Source: Elmis aenea
Taxonomy: Eukaryota; Arthropoda; Insecta; Coleoptera; Elmidae
Direction of reading: 5' to 3'
Assembly (NCBI GenBank): GCA_947652605.1
Contig: OX393577.1
Location: 57,498,108-57,562,107 of the forward strand
DNA: 64,000 nucleotides
Position 1 is the stretch's first letter. Every line of letters begins with the position of its first letter. The position numbers were made by a program, and so were the translations under genes. The notes beneath the pieces were generated by a model. The model ran no database searches. It was not told the origin of the DNA and was given only the letters and a program-made list of their open reading frames with translations. Below, in pieces: positions 35,219 to 45,029 of this stretch.

Positions 35219-36029
35219 TGTTATATGCACTTCGGCCAAAACGTACTTTTTGGCCTTAATACATAAATAACTATTACTATTATACCATAACAGCTAATAT
35301 AAATTTTATTTACAATTTATTTTTCGTGCTTTTTCTGTGAAAAAAAATATAACGACAAAGTACCTCGACGGGAACTTTTCTCTGATGCCTTATTTATGCA
35401 TATTCTTGGTATCTCAAATACTTTCATATTTAGCAAAAAATTAAATTAAAATTAAAGCCTACAAGACAGGTTTTCCAAAATTTAATTTAACAGATGCAAA
35501 AATAAAATATCGAATAATACATTCAATAAAATTTTTGCATGTGATGTTGAATTTTCCAGTTATTATTTTCACCGCTCCCAATTCAAATCGCAATCATTAT
35601 AATCTTTCCAAGTTCAAAAGAAATCCATAGAAATAGAAATTTTGCAGACTCTTTGATGTTGAATATTGATGAGCAAGCTCTTTAAAATTTCTCTGTCAAA
35701 TTAATAATCTATTTTCTTATTCCTTTTAGTCAAAGCAATTTGTACGATTAAAAAAGAGTATTTCTGTCAAATATATTTACCTATAATTCAGGATTCCGTA
35801 TATACGCCCCCTTAAAGTTGTATCAAATTTAAGTAACGTTTTCTATATTGGAAGTATTAGAACTGAATCTTATTTGCCGATACGTAAAAAATGTATTCAC
35901 AACAATTATGAATGGCATATTCATTGGAAAATAACACAAAATAGAGTTTTTTTTTTAAATGTGTTAACATGCTTATTATAAGTTTATATTTTTACTGAAC
36001 ACGTAAAGGAAACACTTATTTGCTTATTT
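35219..36029. other. No recognised feature
   Basis: AT-rich DNA with no open frame or repeat boundary of note. Confidence 0.5.
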
Positions 36030-36340
36030 TACCTATAATCTTTTACCTTTCTACCCATAGGGTGTAAGGGTGGAGTTTTTTCATACATCCAAAATTATTT
36101 CTTTGTAAAATTTTAAAGTCCTTTCTATGCTTCTACCCACGTTTTCGTTTTTTCTTTAAGATTTTTTCCAGAGCAATGTTCTAAGTTTCTTTTGGTCTTC
36201 CTCTTTTTCTTTTACCTTCCCATTTTCTTTAAACTAGAATTGAGCTGTCCAATCTTTGTAAGTGTCCCCATCACCCCAGTTGTGTGTGATTACTTCCTTT
36301 TGGGATACTTGAAATAAGACATTTTAACCACCAACACCAA
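36030..36340 (-). pseudogene. Possible LINE ORF2 C-terminal remnant
   Basis: On the minus strand there are pieces such as GKVKEKEEDQKKLRTLL and SIERTLKFYKEIILDV, followed by THPYG-like residues. They resemble the far C-terminus of RTE-type ORF2 seen at 27.5 kb (CTACCCATAGGGTGTAAGG is close to CTACCCTCACGGGTGTAAGG there). Stops are frequent. The assignment rests mostly on the similarity to the 27.5-kb copy. Confidence 0.4.
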
Positions 36341-36659
36341 GCAAACTTCTGGACTTTAAGTGGCTCAAATTCTTGTGACCATGGATGAGTGAGTTCTCTT
36401 CGCAAAAGACACAGTAGATGAAACGAAATGGAGGCCATTTTCATGTTCTATGAATTCTTTTTTGGATTCTATGTTTGATTCTTCTCTTATTTGGATATTT
36501 TTAATTCCAACTTCTTCTCAAAATTATGCAAACATGACTTAATGAAGAACAATGGTGCTTGCAAAGAACTGAACCCATCTTTATGTTTGATTAAAAAGAT
36601 TTAACTCACTTGTTCACTCCAAAAAAACTTGTCATTTTTATTCAGTTAAAAATGCCGGG

Positions 36660-36725
36660 TGACCACGAGTGGTTGACAAGTCGGTAAGGCGCGTGGGAGG
36701 TCTGTGATCAAACCCCAGGAAAGAC
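36660..36725 (+). repeat. Possible tRNA-like SINE head
   Basis: GTGGTTGACAAGTCGGTAAG followed about 30 bp later by GATCAAACCCC resembles a degraded A-box/B-box pair of a Ser/Leu-type tRNA. The body and tail were not identified, and it is cut close to a hAT insertion at 36,741. Confidence 0.3.
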
Positions 36726-36740
36726 GCTGGGTGTTCAACC

Positions 36741-37041
36741 CAGGGCTGTGGAGTCGGAGTCGGAGTTTAGGGGGAATTTCTGGTCAGTGGAGTCGGAGTC
36801 GGAGTCGGGAAAAATGTACCGACTCCGACTCCGAGTACAACAAAAAATTGCTAGGTGGTCCTTTGCCGCAAAATTTAAACTGAAATTTTAATTTATTTTT
36901 TTTCTTATATTACACACAATAAAATGTCTTATTGTTAGTATTTAATTTTGTTGGAGTCGGAGTCGGAGTCGGAGTCGGAGTCGACCTACTAAAATTATCA
37001 GGAGTCGGAGTCGACTTTTTTTTACCGACTCCGCAGCCCTG
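36741..37041. mobile_element. hAT MITE with GGAGTC repeats
   Basis: The 301-bp element starts CAGGGCTGTGGAGTCGG and ends ACTCCGCAGCCCTG. The 8-bp target duplication GTTCAACC is at 36,733-36,740 and 37,042-37,049. Both subterminal parts are runs of GGAGTC hexamers, forward near 36,749, 36,798 and 36,954 and reversed near 36,818. The family type (CAGGGCTGTGGAGTCGG) is widespread in animals. Confidence 0.92.
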
Positions 37042-37049
37042 GTTCAACC

Positions 37050-37700
37050 CATAAAGCTATCTTTTATTTTGGAAATTTGTTTTTAATGTGGCAAGCTTCA
37101 CGATATCGTTATCTATTCATTTTTGTGACTTTCAGTTTAGTTATTTAGTGAGTGTGAAGAACCAAGAGGACGTTTAAAGTAGGTCTGCCTTGGTTAAGGT
37201 TGCCAACTGTACACTTTTGGGGCGTACATAGGCGTTTTCGTAAGAAAATATTACTGTGTATGCTGTACGCATGCCTTTTAAGAAATTCATAGTAATGTAC
37301 GCCTGAAGCTCATGACAAATTCGGAGCTATATGAACAAGCATAAAAAAAATTAGATCGTAAGCTGATGTTTTTACGCCTTTTTTTTAATTGACTAAAATA
37401 GTGTGTTACTTTTATAGAATATAATGGTTTTTGGTTTATGTTTATATAAATTCTACTATATTTTTGTAATTTTGCTCAATATATGTATTATGTATGAGTT
37501 CTCTTACCTGAATGGAAATTATAAGTGAACATTTTTACCCTTATTAAAAATAATATCGTGGGGGAACAATCAGATCAGAAAAAAGAAAACTGTAATTTTG
37601 GATGATGGTAAAGTATGCGCTTTGTAATCGATACTATCTAACTTTGTATTAAAATAAAACACGTTTTAACTTTTGAAATTCAAAAAAATTGGGTCTAGGA
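37050..37700. other. No recognised feature
   Basis: AT-rich DNA with no coding or repeat signal recognised. Confidence 0.5.
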
Positions 37701-38231
37701 AGATTCACCGAAAAGCAATTCACCGACAGCAATTCACCGGATATCAATTCACCTCATAAGCAATTCACCGCATACGCAATTTACCGCATCGTCGAAAAAT
37801 AAATGGATATAAATTACATGAAATATATTAATCAAAGATCAGAAAGTAATCTATTTATTAAGTCTATCAACAAGTTTTATTTGTTTCTTACTGTGTAATA
37901 ATTTTTCTAGACCTGTGGATATGAATACGTAAAACAACGTTTTTAAGGGTCCAACCACCTTATAAAGCCATAATTAAAAACAATAAAAATATGAGTAATA
38001 AGTACTTAACCCCAAAAAGTGCAGCCAATGTACAGGATAGGATTGTCAGTCACAATATATTACTTTCTGGAGTTTCTTTTCTGATCTTTGATTAATATAT
38101 TTCCTGTAATTTATATTCATTCATTTTTCGATGGTGAATTGCGTATGCAGTGATATGCTTATGCGGTGAATTGATATCCGGTGAATTGCTGTCTGCGACT
38201 TGCTGTCGGCGAATTGCTTTTCGGTGAATCT
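37701..38231. mobile_element. Foldback element with iterated AATTCACCG in its ends
   Basis: The first 160 bp (AGATTCACCGAAAAGCAATT...) and the last 160 bp are reverse complements. The outer 95 bp of each arm consist of six copies of a degenerate unit GCAATTCACCG spaced 13-18 bp apart. The inner part of the arms carries ATATTAATCAAAGATCAGA. The central 200 bp are unique and non-coding. The target duplication was not resolved. Confidence 0.75.
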
Positions 38232-39940
38232 TTCGGATACCAAAAAAATTGCAGTGGTGCATTTTTACCACCTTCCCACTTTTGTGTGGCAGTCTGTGTA
38301 CGCTTTAAGACAAATTAAGAGTGGGCAACCCTAGCCTTGGTGCAGTATTTTATTGTTTGGATTAATTTACCTTTAGCTATTGGCAGTACACTTTGTATTG
38401 ATAGCTTGCTTGTCCAATGATTGTTTTAGGTGGGTGATCACTTGTCCATCGTGTGTAGCCTCTCGTCGTTCGTATTTCGGAACGGTCTTTAGGTGTACTT
38501 AAAATTAAAGTAAAACTTATTCTTGTCGGGTGTTTCCCTATCCCTATTTACTATGTGTTAAAATCACCCCGTTTAACGCTGTTTCATTTAGCATTTTGTC
38601 GTTAGGAGCGCAACCTAAGCGTTAATTGGGGTATTTTTGTACCAGGTTTAGGTAGGGCTAGTTATAAGTTTTATGTATCCAGAATTATGTATATCGTTTC
38701 TTGAAGATTTTCACACAAAGGGAAGAAAATTTGAATTTCAAAGTTAAGTTAAGCATATGAACAAAATGAAATTGAGAGTTTATTAATATTAACGATCCCC
38801 GTTTTTATATTCATGAGTCGACATTATTTCCGGAAATGACTGTCATGTAAAAGTTTGCGTAAATTAAACTGCAAAATCTTTAATTGCATTCCGTTCAGTC
38901 AAACATCGGGGAATCACTATTTTAATGGGATAAACAAACAGCGACCGAGATGAAAACATCTGCAATAACGAAATCATGTCAACAAAATAACAAATCAACC
39001 CAAAACAAGACATTAAGCAGCATGTAACGTTGTTTTAACAGGAACAAACACGGTGTATTTGCACAATCACTAAAGCAAACACGGTATCACGGTGCTAACC
39101 ACAGCCAACATTAGGGAGAGATGGAAGGGTAAATCAAGGGAATAAAAACACGAAAACTGAGTGAAAAGCAAATAAAACTCGACAAAGGCGAACCTAAATT
39201 AACAAATGCGTTGCGAAACGTGAGTAAATGAATGATTACAGGAGTGGACTTAATGATTTTTACGGTCCAATTGAAATCGCACGCGACAACTCAGATTAGA
39301 GGGAGTGTTACTCATTGAGAGAAATCCTACACGCCATTTAAATCGAAAACAAAAATATTTCCCAGCTAAAAAAACATTTGTTAACTTACACAATATTTAA
39401 ACATAAAAATTTAGTTCAAAGACAAAATTGTGTAATTAAATAGCTTGCTACAACAATTTTCTTTAAACTTTTCTTTTAATACAAACATAACTTAAGCGTA
39501 TAAAATAAATGTTTGATGTAATATAAACGGCAATATTATTTTGCATTGAACCAGAACCGGTACTGAACCGTTGCCGCCGAACCGGTTACCGATTCATTAT
39601 AAAATAAAAACCAGTGGTTCGGAAAGGAAACCGAAAAATTAAGATTTATCGAACCGGTAAACGGAGCTGAACAGTTAATTTGGTTTGGGTCCCTTTATCA
39701 TGTATTTTTAATTATAACTTATTTTGCCCAGTAACTGTTCTAGCATAAATTCAATGTTTTTTGAAAACTGCATTTTGTACAGGGTGATTCAAACTTTGTT
39801 TTTATCATTTGTATTTCACTACTACTATGATTTAAATGAAGTAGTCACTAAATTAGGACACGTCAAAATACCTTTAACTTATTGCCTTACTTTATTGTTT
39901 CTAATTTTATTTATTTGCAAAAAAGTTAAACCAGCGTATT
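38232..39940. other. No recognised gene
   Basis: AT-rich DNA. At 39,776-39,790 TACAGGGTGATTC resembles a mariner-type terminus, with no partner found. At about 39,550-39,670 are several copies of ACCGGTT/GAACCGG, a low-complexity patch. Confidence 0.5.
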
Positions 39941-39948
39941 TTTTATAT

Positions 39949-40493
39949 CATTCATGCGAAACAGCATTGAATTTAGTTTTAACAAATTGGAGAGATGAAA
40001 TTGAAAACGATAAAATAATTTTGGCAGTTTTTGTCGATCTGAAACGAGCATTTGAAACAATCTGTAGAAAAAGACTTTTGCAAAAATTACAAATGTACGG
40101 AATCCAAGGGAATGAACTAAAATGGTTTGAAAGTTATTTATCAAACAGATTTCATAAAACCAGGGTGGGAAAAGTAGAATCAAAGGCAATTATTAACGAG
40201 TTAGGTGTACCACAAGGATCAGTTTTAGGTCCAGTTTTATTCAATATTTACATAAATGACATTACGCAGACAGTTAAATCGTGTGACATGCATTTCATTG
40301 CAGATGATACGTTAATTTCGGTATCAGGTGAAGATTTACAAACAACAGTTAATGTCATAAACGAAGATTTAATTGAAGTAACAGATTGGTTTAAAGCTAA
40401 TAAACTGGAGTTGAATGTATTTAAAACAAAATGCATGGTAATAGGTAGTACACAATTCAGCAATATGTCAAATGTTAACGTATTTATAGATAA
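39949..40493 (+). pseudogene. Non-LTR RT, fingers and palm piece
   Basis: The frame runs SCETALNLVLTNW, IILAVFVDLKRAFETI (first catalytic Asp in VDLKRAF), FESYLSNRFHKTRVG, GVPQGSVLGPVLFNIYIND and FIADDTLISVSG, ending KLELNVFKTKCMVIGS. FIADD replaces the usual FADD/YADD but keeps both Asp residues. The open frame extends upstream to 39,724, but those residues do not resemble an RT; the copy is truncated near 39,940. A Helitron-like insertion cuts the frame at 40,494. Confidence 0.88.
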
Positions 40494-40908
40494 CTAGGCG
40501 ATTTACCCAGCTTCGCACGGGTGATTAGTTAGGTATATACATTTAGGGGATTTTGTATGCCTGATGTGGCGGTTGGTCACCCTACCCGAGAAACAGTTCA
40601 TTTTAAAACATTGAGGTAAGATCAGACACACCAATACAATAAGTGACGTCGAGTTTGACAGTAGCATTCGTTGTGCCAACCGTAAATATAAAAAAATGCG
40701 TATCGAAACAGACCTCTTTACGACACGCACTTGCGCACGTTTCCGGCCGTTCCCGGGCATTTCCGGCCGTTTTTTGTATGGCGTTTGATCCGTTGGGTCC
40801 TAAATAGTAACTGTGCAAAATTTGGTCCCGATCGGTCAACGGACCTAGGATTCTATAGCGAACAAACAAACACACAAACAAACAAACAAGCTCTTTTATA
40901 TATATAGA
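40494..40908 (-). mobile_element. Helitron-like element H1, copy 2
   Basis: On the minus strand it begins TCTATATATATAAAAGAG after an A and ends GCTGGGTAAATCGCCTAG before a T. TC...CTAG between A and T is the Helitron signature. CCCGTGCGAAGCTGGG just inside the 3' end is the expected short hairpin. The first 100 bp match copy 1 at 11.4 kb. The RT reading frame resumes within a few bases of its right side. The exact joint is blurred by a repeated TAGATAA. Confidence 0.75.
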
Positions 40909-40966
40909 TAAATAATAAAGTAGAGATAGTTGAAGAGTTTAAATACCTAGGGGTAATTATAGATAA

Positions 40967-41285
40967 TGTAAGAAAACTAGTTATAGTTGGTTGTTATGGC
41001 AACTTTTATTAGTTTTCTTTATATTTAACAGTTCTCTAAAATATATTTCATTTTAACATCATGAACATAGTTGCAACAAAATCCGTAATTGTACGGTAAA
41101 TTGATATTATGACCACTAACCTGTCCCAGGTAAACGCACCTCTCGGTGACAGACACCATTAAATAATGACGTACGATTTAAAGACATGAGGCTGCGGGCC
41201 GGTACAAAATTACCAAACGAATACCAGCGGTACCAAGTAAACATCATGATTCGAATTAAACTGTATTAATTAAAATACTGTTACA
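40967..41285 (-). repeat. LTR (3' LTR in element orientation)
   Basis: This 319-bp repeat begins TGTAAGAAAACTAG and ends AATACTGTTACA on the plus strand (TG...CA). It is paired with 43,182-43,500. Read side by side I saw no difference between the two. Confidence 0.92.
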
Positions 41286-41300
41286 ACTGTCCCCCACATT
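41286..41300 (-). other. Polypurine tract of the LTR element
   Basis: Directly upstream of the 3' LTR the minus strand reads AATGTGGGGGACAGT. The purine-rich part is the expected primer for plus-strand synthesis. Confidence 0.6.
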
Positions 41301-42127
41301 CGCGAGTAGGTCAAGACAAGGAGCCAGGCTTTTAGGAATTCCTAAGTAAAAGAATAAATAACAACCAAATAGGTTACCATGGATTAGCCACGAGCGAAAG
41401 TACCATGAAACTGTTTTAAATGAGAGGCATGAAAAACCCCCCTTTCAGTTCCGTTAGCTTTTCCCAGCACATAAGTATAGGTTCCGACTTGTTTTTACAT
41501 GGTATTATTTAAATGAATTAACAAATACAAACCTAGTTTAAAAAATTTGAAACTTTTTTTTAAATAAATCCATATTGCATATAAAAAGTTATATCACTGT
41601 ATGGTCTTTATGAATAAAATACAAATGAATTTATAATTTTGTTTAATTAAAACTCACTTGAACAGTTCCACAGAAGGAAAACTCTTTTCTGTGTCTTTTA
41701 ATTAAGCACATTCACACACATACAACATAAATTACTAGTTAATTTGTATCAATATTACAAAATAGGCCACATTGCATAGTCCACAGTATCAAAATGATTG
41801 AGAAACACTGTGCCACAGCATGCTTCATTACTATCAGAAATGGCATTAGTGAAAATTAAAAAACAAAAAATAGAAAAACACACAACAACCTAATACTAAT
41901 GATCGCAACATAATGTTAGTCTAAAACCATTTCAAAATAAAATATTTGAAAAATGTCAGCACCATTCAAACTATAGAGTATAATTACCATTTATGCTAAT
42001 AAAATTATAGAGGTAGTTGAATAGGATAAAACTTAACAATATGAAAATAAATCATAGATAGCATTGTTGACAAGACTGTACAACACCAAATTATTTTGTA
42101 CAAAAAAATCAATTGTTATTCGAAACG
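41301..42127 (-). other. Non-coding segment of the LTR element where pol would be
   Basis: Between the gag stop and the purine tract there are 830 bp without an open frame of note and without any protease, RT or integrase motif on either strand. Confidence 0.7.
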
Positions 42128-43150
42128 CTAACATCCCTTGTTTATTTTCGCTTGCTGAATATCATGATTAAAATAATCAGCTATGCGTAGAAACTTTAGA
42201 GCATCAGGTATGTTTTGGCAATCGCTAAGGGAATATGATAGTTGTGGGGGAAAGTGTTTTGCAATTTTTTCAATAAGCTGTTTCTCCGAAATAACCGCTG
42301 TCAAATAACGACCCATAGCCACATGTTTCAAGAAATAATCAGTATAAGTAATATTACAATCTTTGGTAAAACGGCCTGTTTCTAAACTGTGACGTACGTT
42401 AACCTGGGCAGTTTCTCCCAAAAATTGCTCCAAAAACCCTGATTTAAATTCGTTATAAGTAGTAAATAAACTGATTACCGCATCAGCCCAACATTTAGCA
42501 CCACCCTTAAACAAATTTCTCACGAGAAAAGTACTATATTGGAGGTTATATAGTTGCATAACTTCCTCCAACTGTGATAAAAATTGTACAGGGTGAAGCC
42601 CATTTACATCTGAAAATGTCGGTAACATTTTCATAATCTCGGAATTAAAACCGCTGGATTTTGTTGCATTACACACACAATTATTACAATTATTTGTGGC
42701 AAACATATTTTCCGATGGTAGGCTATAAATTGAATTATTAATTTGGTTCACCTTGTTAAGGTTAAATTCGCCAATATTAACGGACGTTTCCTTGTTGAAC
42801 TTATCTCCTTCGAATGATATCTCTGGGTTGTGATACGCAGCGAGGTCAAGAGATGTTCGATTTTCGCCTTTACGCGTGGACGGTTCCGTGACTGCTTTTG
42901 CAGCATTAAAGAAATCAAAAACGGTACCTTTATTTGTAGTACTTGCCGCCACTAGCTTTGAAGGTGATATCGTGTTTTTTCCGTTTTCCTCTCCCCCAGC
43001 TTCCGTACGTATCAAACGGCTGCCATCGTCCAGATCTTCGTTACGATGGTTTTGCTGTTTTGATTTGTTTCTAGTCCAATACTGGTTGGATTTTGGAATC
43101 GCTCCCTTATTTGTCGAGCCAAATTGCGTGGGCGAATGTTGGGTCGCCAT
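42128..43150 (-). CDS. Gag-like protein of the LTR retrotransposon
   Basis: The intact 340-codon frame starts at ATG 31 bases after the primer site. Residues 1-175 are polar and low in complexity, with a CNNCVCN patch at 155-161 that does not form a CCHC knuckle. Residues about 176-325 resemble a retrotransposon gag capsid: LPTFSDVNGLHPVQFLSQLE, GGAKCWADAV, YNEFKSGFLEQFLGE, NVRHSLETGRF and ALKFLRIADYF. A nucleocapsid zinc knuckle is absent; the protein ends KINKGC. There is no downstream pol; 41,301-42,127 is non-coding. I expect a particle-forming protein that needs an RT and integrase from a related element. The match to gag is by pattern, not by search. Confidence 0.75.
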   Translation of the reverse strand: MATQHSPTQFGSTNKGAIPKSNQYWTRNKSKQQNHRNEDLDDGSRLIRTEAGGEENGKNTISPSKLVAASTTNKGTVFDFFNAAKAVTEPSTRKGENRTSLDLAAYHNPEISFEGDKFNKETSVNIGEFNLNKVNQINNSIYSLPSENMFATNNCNNCVCNATKSSGFNSEIMKMLPTFSDVNGLHPVQFLSQLEEVMQLYNLQYSTFLVRNLFKGGAKCWADAVISLFTTYNEFKSGFLEQFLGETAQVNVRHSLETGRFTKDCNITYTDYFLKHVAMGRYLTAVISEKQLIEKIAKHFPPQLSYSLSDCQNIPDALKFLRIADYFNHDIQQAKINKGC

Positions 43151-43161
43151 AATCAGTAGTT

Positions 43162-43179
43162 GGTTTACGTTGAGCGCCA
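43162..43179 (-). other. Primer binding site, tRNA-Lys-like
   Basis: Two bases inside the 5' LTR the minus strand reads TGGCGCTCAACGTAAACC. It is close to the tRNA-Lys primer site TGGCGCCCAACGTGGGGC known from retroelements. The match is good over the first 12 bases and weaker after. Confidence 0.65.
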
Positions 43180-43181
43180 GT

Positions 43182-43500
43182 TGTAAGAAAACTAGTTATA
43201 GTTGGTTGTTATGGCAACTTTTATTAGTTTTCTTTATATTTAACAGTTCTCTAAAATATATTTCATTTTAACATCATGAACATAGTTGCAACAAAATCCG
43301 TAATTGTACGGTAAATTGATATTATGACCACTAACCTGTCCCAGGTAAACGCACCTCTCGGTGACAGACACCATTAAATAATGACGTACGATTTAAAGAC
43401 ATGAGGCTGCGGGCCGGTACAAAATTACCAAACGAATACCAGCGGTACCAAGTAAACATCATGATTCGAATTAAACTGTATTAATTAAAATACTGTTACA
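43182..43500 (-). repeat. LTR (5' LTR in element orientation)
   Basis: Second 319-bp LTR copy. In element orientation it precedes the primer site and gag, so it should hold the promoter. Confidence 0.92.
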
Positions 43501-43504
43501 ATAA

Positions 43505-44039
43505 TTATCTAAAATTTAAAAAGAACATAGATTATATTGTAAAAAAAGTTGGTTCAAAAATTAGTTATTTTGGGAGAATGTCGAATAAATTAAACTTTGA
43601 AGCTAGGATATTGGTCTATCATACAATAATAGAACCATACTTTAATTATTGCAGTAGCATAATATTTCTAAGTAATGAGGGGATCTGAAAAAATTACAAA
43701 AGCAGCAAAACAGAGCTTTGCGTATCATATTACAGTGTTCTAAATTAACTAAAATTGAATATATGCATAATAAGTTGGGGTTCCTTAATATATGGCAAAA
43801 TACAGTGTATAACGTTTTGGTTCTAATATATAAATGTATAAACAATATGATGCCAGGATATATGAGTAAATATCTGATATACAACAAAGAACAGCATGAT
43901 TATGAAACAAGACAAAAAGAACATTTTAGACCGCCTAAATGTAAAAAAAGTAGTACACAGAACTCGCTCTATTACAAAGGGCTAAAATTATTTAATCAAT
44001 TACCAAACGAATTAAAATAATCTGTTAATCTGCATGCGT
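43505..44039 (+). pseudogene. Non-LTR RT, thumb and C-terminal piece
   Basis: Continuing from YLGVIIDN (40,940-40,966) the frame reads YLKFKKNIDYIVKKVG, YFGRMSNKLNFEARIL and EPYFNYCSSIIFLSNE. It then needs one extra base at about 43,684 to continue KKLQKQQNRALRIILQ, WQNTVYNVLVLIYKC, YETRQKEHF and SLYYKGLKLFNQLPNELK. A premature stop at 44,018-44,020 precedes SVNLHAF at the piggyBac site. These are typical end motifs for this LINE type and match the order in the 7.3-kb copy. Confidence 0.85.
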
Positions 44040-44360
44040 TTAACCCTTTCAGCCCGAAGACCGTATATTTCCGCAATAAAATTTTGGGACCAACTGCCGA
44101 AGGCCGTGTTTTTTCGAACTTATTATATTTAGACGACGAACACCGTACGCGTCCGTTTGATAGGTTAAAATACGTTTATTAGGCTCTATAGATTCGTGTA
44201 AAATCGTTTAAACTCGCGTGCATATCAGTGCATTAGTCAGTCTCAGTTTTAACGTGTTTATTGTGCTTATAGTTGATTTTATTTTAAAATACAAAGGTAA
44301 TTATTATATTTTATTTAACAGTTTAGTAAAATTCCAACGGAAGAAGGAAGTAAACAAAAA

Positions 44361-44503
44361 GTTAGGAGATGCGTTGTTTGTAGTAAGCATGATAAAAGAA
44401 AAGAAACGTCGTATTATTGCAAGGATTGCAATGCTCCTCTTTGCATAATTCCTGTTTCGAAATTTATCATTGTAAACGTAATTACTAACAAACATATTTA
44501 ATT
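44361..44503 (+). pseudogene. piggyBac PB3 C-terminal cysteine-rich domain
   Basis: The plus strand reads RRCVVCSKHDKRKETSYYC, then KDCNAPLCIIP and, after a one-base slip at about 44,452, CFEIYHCKRNY and a stop. This is the terminal zinc-binding module of piggyBac transposases, where the family shows CxxC...RKETxYxC...CxxPLCxxPCFEIYH. The rest of the transposase is absent. Confidence 0.8.
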
Positions 44504-44810
44504 ATAATTTTTTGAAAATAAACAGAAAAAATTGAATATGCATTTTGATTTCTAACAGTGTTGATCATTACGTATAATATTCGAGTAGTGAGACCGCGGA
44601 ACGTAGTTTGCTGAAGACAATTTGATAATTTCCTGTTTCGAAATTTATCATTGTAAACGTAATTACTAACAAACATTTTTGATTACAATTTTTTGAAAAT
44701 AAACAGAATAAATTGAATATGCGTTTTTATTTCTAACAGTGTTGATAATTACGTATAATATTCGAGTAGTGAGACCGAGGAACGTATTTTGCCGAAGACA
44801 ATTTGGTACA
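44449..44810. repeat. 181-bp tandem duplication in PB3
   Basis: ATTCCTGTTTCGAAATTTAT begins each unit (first at about 44,449, second at about 44,630) and GAAGACAATTTG ends each. The two differ at a modest number of positions. The second unit includes another copy of the transposase's last codons. Confidence 0.8.
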
Positions 44811-44998
44811 ATGACGAAGGCCGTACGATTCCGCAAACGTCTAAAATAGCCCGGCATACGGGCATTTCTAATAAAAAAGTAGTCAGGGCTGAAAGGGTTA
44901 AAGAAGGTTGTAAGACCCATGTAAAACTGCAATTTTAATTTGAAGTACTAGTTGTAAAGATTGATGTATAAATAGTTTCTTTTATAACTAAATAAAGC

Positions 44999-45029
44999 CT
45001 ATTATTATTATTATTATTATTATTATCTA
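44999..45029 (+). repeat. (TTA)n 3' tail of the LINE
   Basis: A run of about nine TAT/ATT triplets follows AATAAAGCC. It marks the 3' end of the non-LTR element. Confidence 0.75.

Larger units (their letters stand above)
40967..43500 (-). mobile_element. Gag-only LTR retrotransposon
   Basis: Two 319-bp direct repeats (TGTAAGAAAAC...TACTGTTACA) bound 1.9 kb with a single gag-like frame on the minus strand. A 4-bp duplication ATAA flanks the element (40,963-40,966 and 43,501-43,504). A tRNA-Lys-like primer site and a purine tract lie at the correct ends. No protease, RT or integrase is present. The LTRs read as identical, so the insertion is young. Removing the element and one ATAA restores the host LINE's frame exactly. 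Confidence 0.9.
44044..44897 (+). mobile_element. piggyBac derivative PB3
   Basis: TTAA at 44,040-44,043 and 44,898-44,901 flanks the ends CCCTTTCAGCCC and GGGCTGAAAGGG. The 854-bp element retains only a piggyBac C-terminal module. It contains a 181-bp tandem duplication. Without the element and one TTAA the LINE frame reads on as HAFKEGCKTHVKLQF and a stop. Confidence 0.93.
39949..45029 (+). mobile_element. Non-LTR retrotransposon carrying three nested insertions
   Basis: RT coding begins at about 39,949 (SCETALNLVLTNW) and continues in four pieces: to 40,493, 40,909-40,966, 43,505-44,039 and 44,898-44,935. A 3' UTR with AATAAAGCC follows, then a (TTA)n tail at 44,999-45,029. Insertions are the Helitron-like H1 (40,494-40,908), a gag-only LTR element (40,967-43,500) and a piggyBac (44,044-44,897). 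Removing the last two with one copy of their target duplications rejoins the frame. The element is 5'-truncated in the RT domain. Confidence 0.9.

Noticed and set aside
40603..40881. Overlapping minus-strand frames inside the Helitron-like element
   Set aside because: They mirror the element's non-coding sequence; no Rep, helicase or captured gene is recognisable.
41161..41260. Conserved GC-richer patch in the LTR as a possible host regulatory sequence
   Set aside because: It occurs identically in both LTRs and is explained by the retrotransposon.
42876..43271. 131-codon plus-strand frame opposite the gag gene
   Set aside because: It is the antisense of gag and the LTR, with no features of its own.
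44304..44932. Three similar minus-strand frames beginning MFVSNYV or running through that sequence
   Set aside because: They arise from the 181-bp tandem duplication in PB3, antisense to the cysteine-rich domain.
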